From positions 1-5,302 of the forward strand of contig CALVVV010000072.1 of NCBI GenBank assembly GCA_944363995.1: a stretch of 5,302 nucleotides of DNA. The letters are read 5' to 3'. The first letter of the stretch is position 1. Every line of letters begins with the position of its first letter. Below are positions 5,060-5,302 of this stretch, piece after piece. A model generated the notes under the pieces. That model was not told the origin of the DNA. It ran no database searches and saw nothing but the letters and a program-made list of their open reading frames with translations. The position numbers and the translations under genes were made by a program. This stretch comes from an uncultured Bacilli bacterium (GTDB lineage: Bacteria > Bacillota_I > Bacilli_A > RF39 > UBA660).

Positions 5060-5302
5060 TTAAGTCAGTTTATTTATTGTATTTACAACATCATTTAGTT
5101 TATTTTTAAACATATGAGAATAAGTGTTTAAGGTTTCATCTATTTTAGTATGACCTAAATATTTCGCAACTATTGTTATATTAGCACCATTGTTAATTAA
5201 TAAAGATGCGCAACTGTGTCTTAATTTATCCAAACGTTTGGATAAATTAAGTTATGCCAACTTTTTTAAAATCCCAACTTTTATTATTATTTCTTTGTTT
5301 TG
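5060..5302 (-). pseudogene. Tyrosine recombinase (phage/ICE-type integrase), interrupted C-terminal part
   Basis: Reading leftward from the window edge, the frame gives NKEIIIKVGILKKLA, a TAA stop at 5254-5252, then ten codons covering the palindrome, then LRHSCASLLINNG, LGHTKIDET and LNTYSHMF up to the stop at 5062-5060. These are the last conserved boxes of a tyrosine recombinase: Arg of HxLR in LRHS, His of LGH, and the nucleophile Tyr in NTYSH. Intact relatives have only about three residues (such as TPH) between the KK(I/L) strand and xLRH; here about ten codons including the stop are present, and the HxLR His reads Asp (DKLR). The upstream catalytic part lies outside the window. Even by stop read-through the catalytic His is missing, so activity is unlikely. 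The integrase points toward the hairpin-rich spacer, where an attachment site would be expected. Confidence 0.85.
5220..5251. repeat. Perfect 32-base palindrome inside the integrase frame
   Basis: CTTAATTTATCCAAAC at 5220-5235 is followed immediately, with no spacer, by its exact reverse complement at 5236-5251. Outward pairing stops at 5219/5252. The right half of the integrase motif (AAATTAAG on the minus strand, coding KLR) forms one arm, so the other arm looks like an inverted copy of coding sequence. A zero-loop palindrome of this length is typical of a protein-binding operator, a template-switch event, or a fold-back assembly artefact. Confidence 0.9.

Overview
The window is strongly AT-rich DNA of low-GC Gram-positive (Bacillota) type. 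Support for this comes from GGAGG-like ribosome binding sites, extended -10 promoters of the form TGnTATAAT, TAA as the stop of every gene, and Trp encoded by TGG with no internal TGA in the intact genes, so nothing suggests the Mollicute code. Genus cannot be fixed from the sequence. The layout (small-molecule enzyme cassette, hairpin-rich spacer, broken tyrosine integrase) is that of an accessory or mobile-element region.

Positions 1-4647 hold one plus-strand cassette. It begins with the C-terminal two-thirds of a radical SAM/SPASM-like protein that has lost its [4Fe-4S] motif at a junction near position 75. Next come an APH/choline-kinase-fold phosphotransferase (790-1701), a P-loop thymidylate-kinase-like protein (1768-2517, behind its own likely promoter), a Nudix hydrolase (2498-3016, overlapping the previous gene by 20 bases), and a 523-residue fusion of a Cof-type HAD phosphatase with an APH(3')-like kinase (3076-4647). 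Every intact product should add, remove or move phosphate on a small molecule or nucleotide. By inference the set makes, salvages or repairs a phosphorylated nucleoside- or sugar-like compound. The APH domain of the fusion keeps the catalytic residues of kanamycin kinase but not several aminoglycoside-contacting ones, so drug resistance should not be assumed.

Positions 4648-5059 have no credible gene. They hold two -10 boxes right after the last stop codon, a large composite hairpin built from four copies of TGACAC/GTGTCA, three terminator-like hairpins (two reading rightward, one leftward) and a 9-base direct repeat beside the integrase end.

Positions 5060-5302 (minus strand) carry the C-terminal part of a tyrosine recombinase running off the right edge. 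It is interrupted by an in-frame stop and a perfect 32-base palindrome (5220-5251) placed where the catalytic HxLR motif should be. The integrase is therefore probably dead, and the palindrome is the strangest single object in the window.
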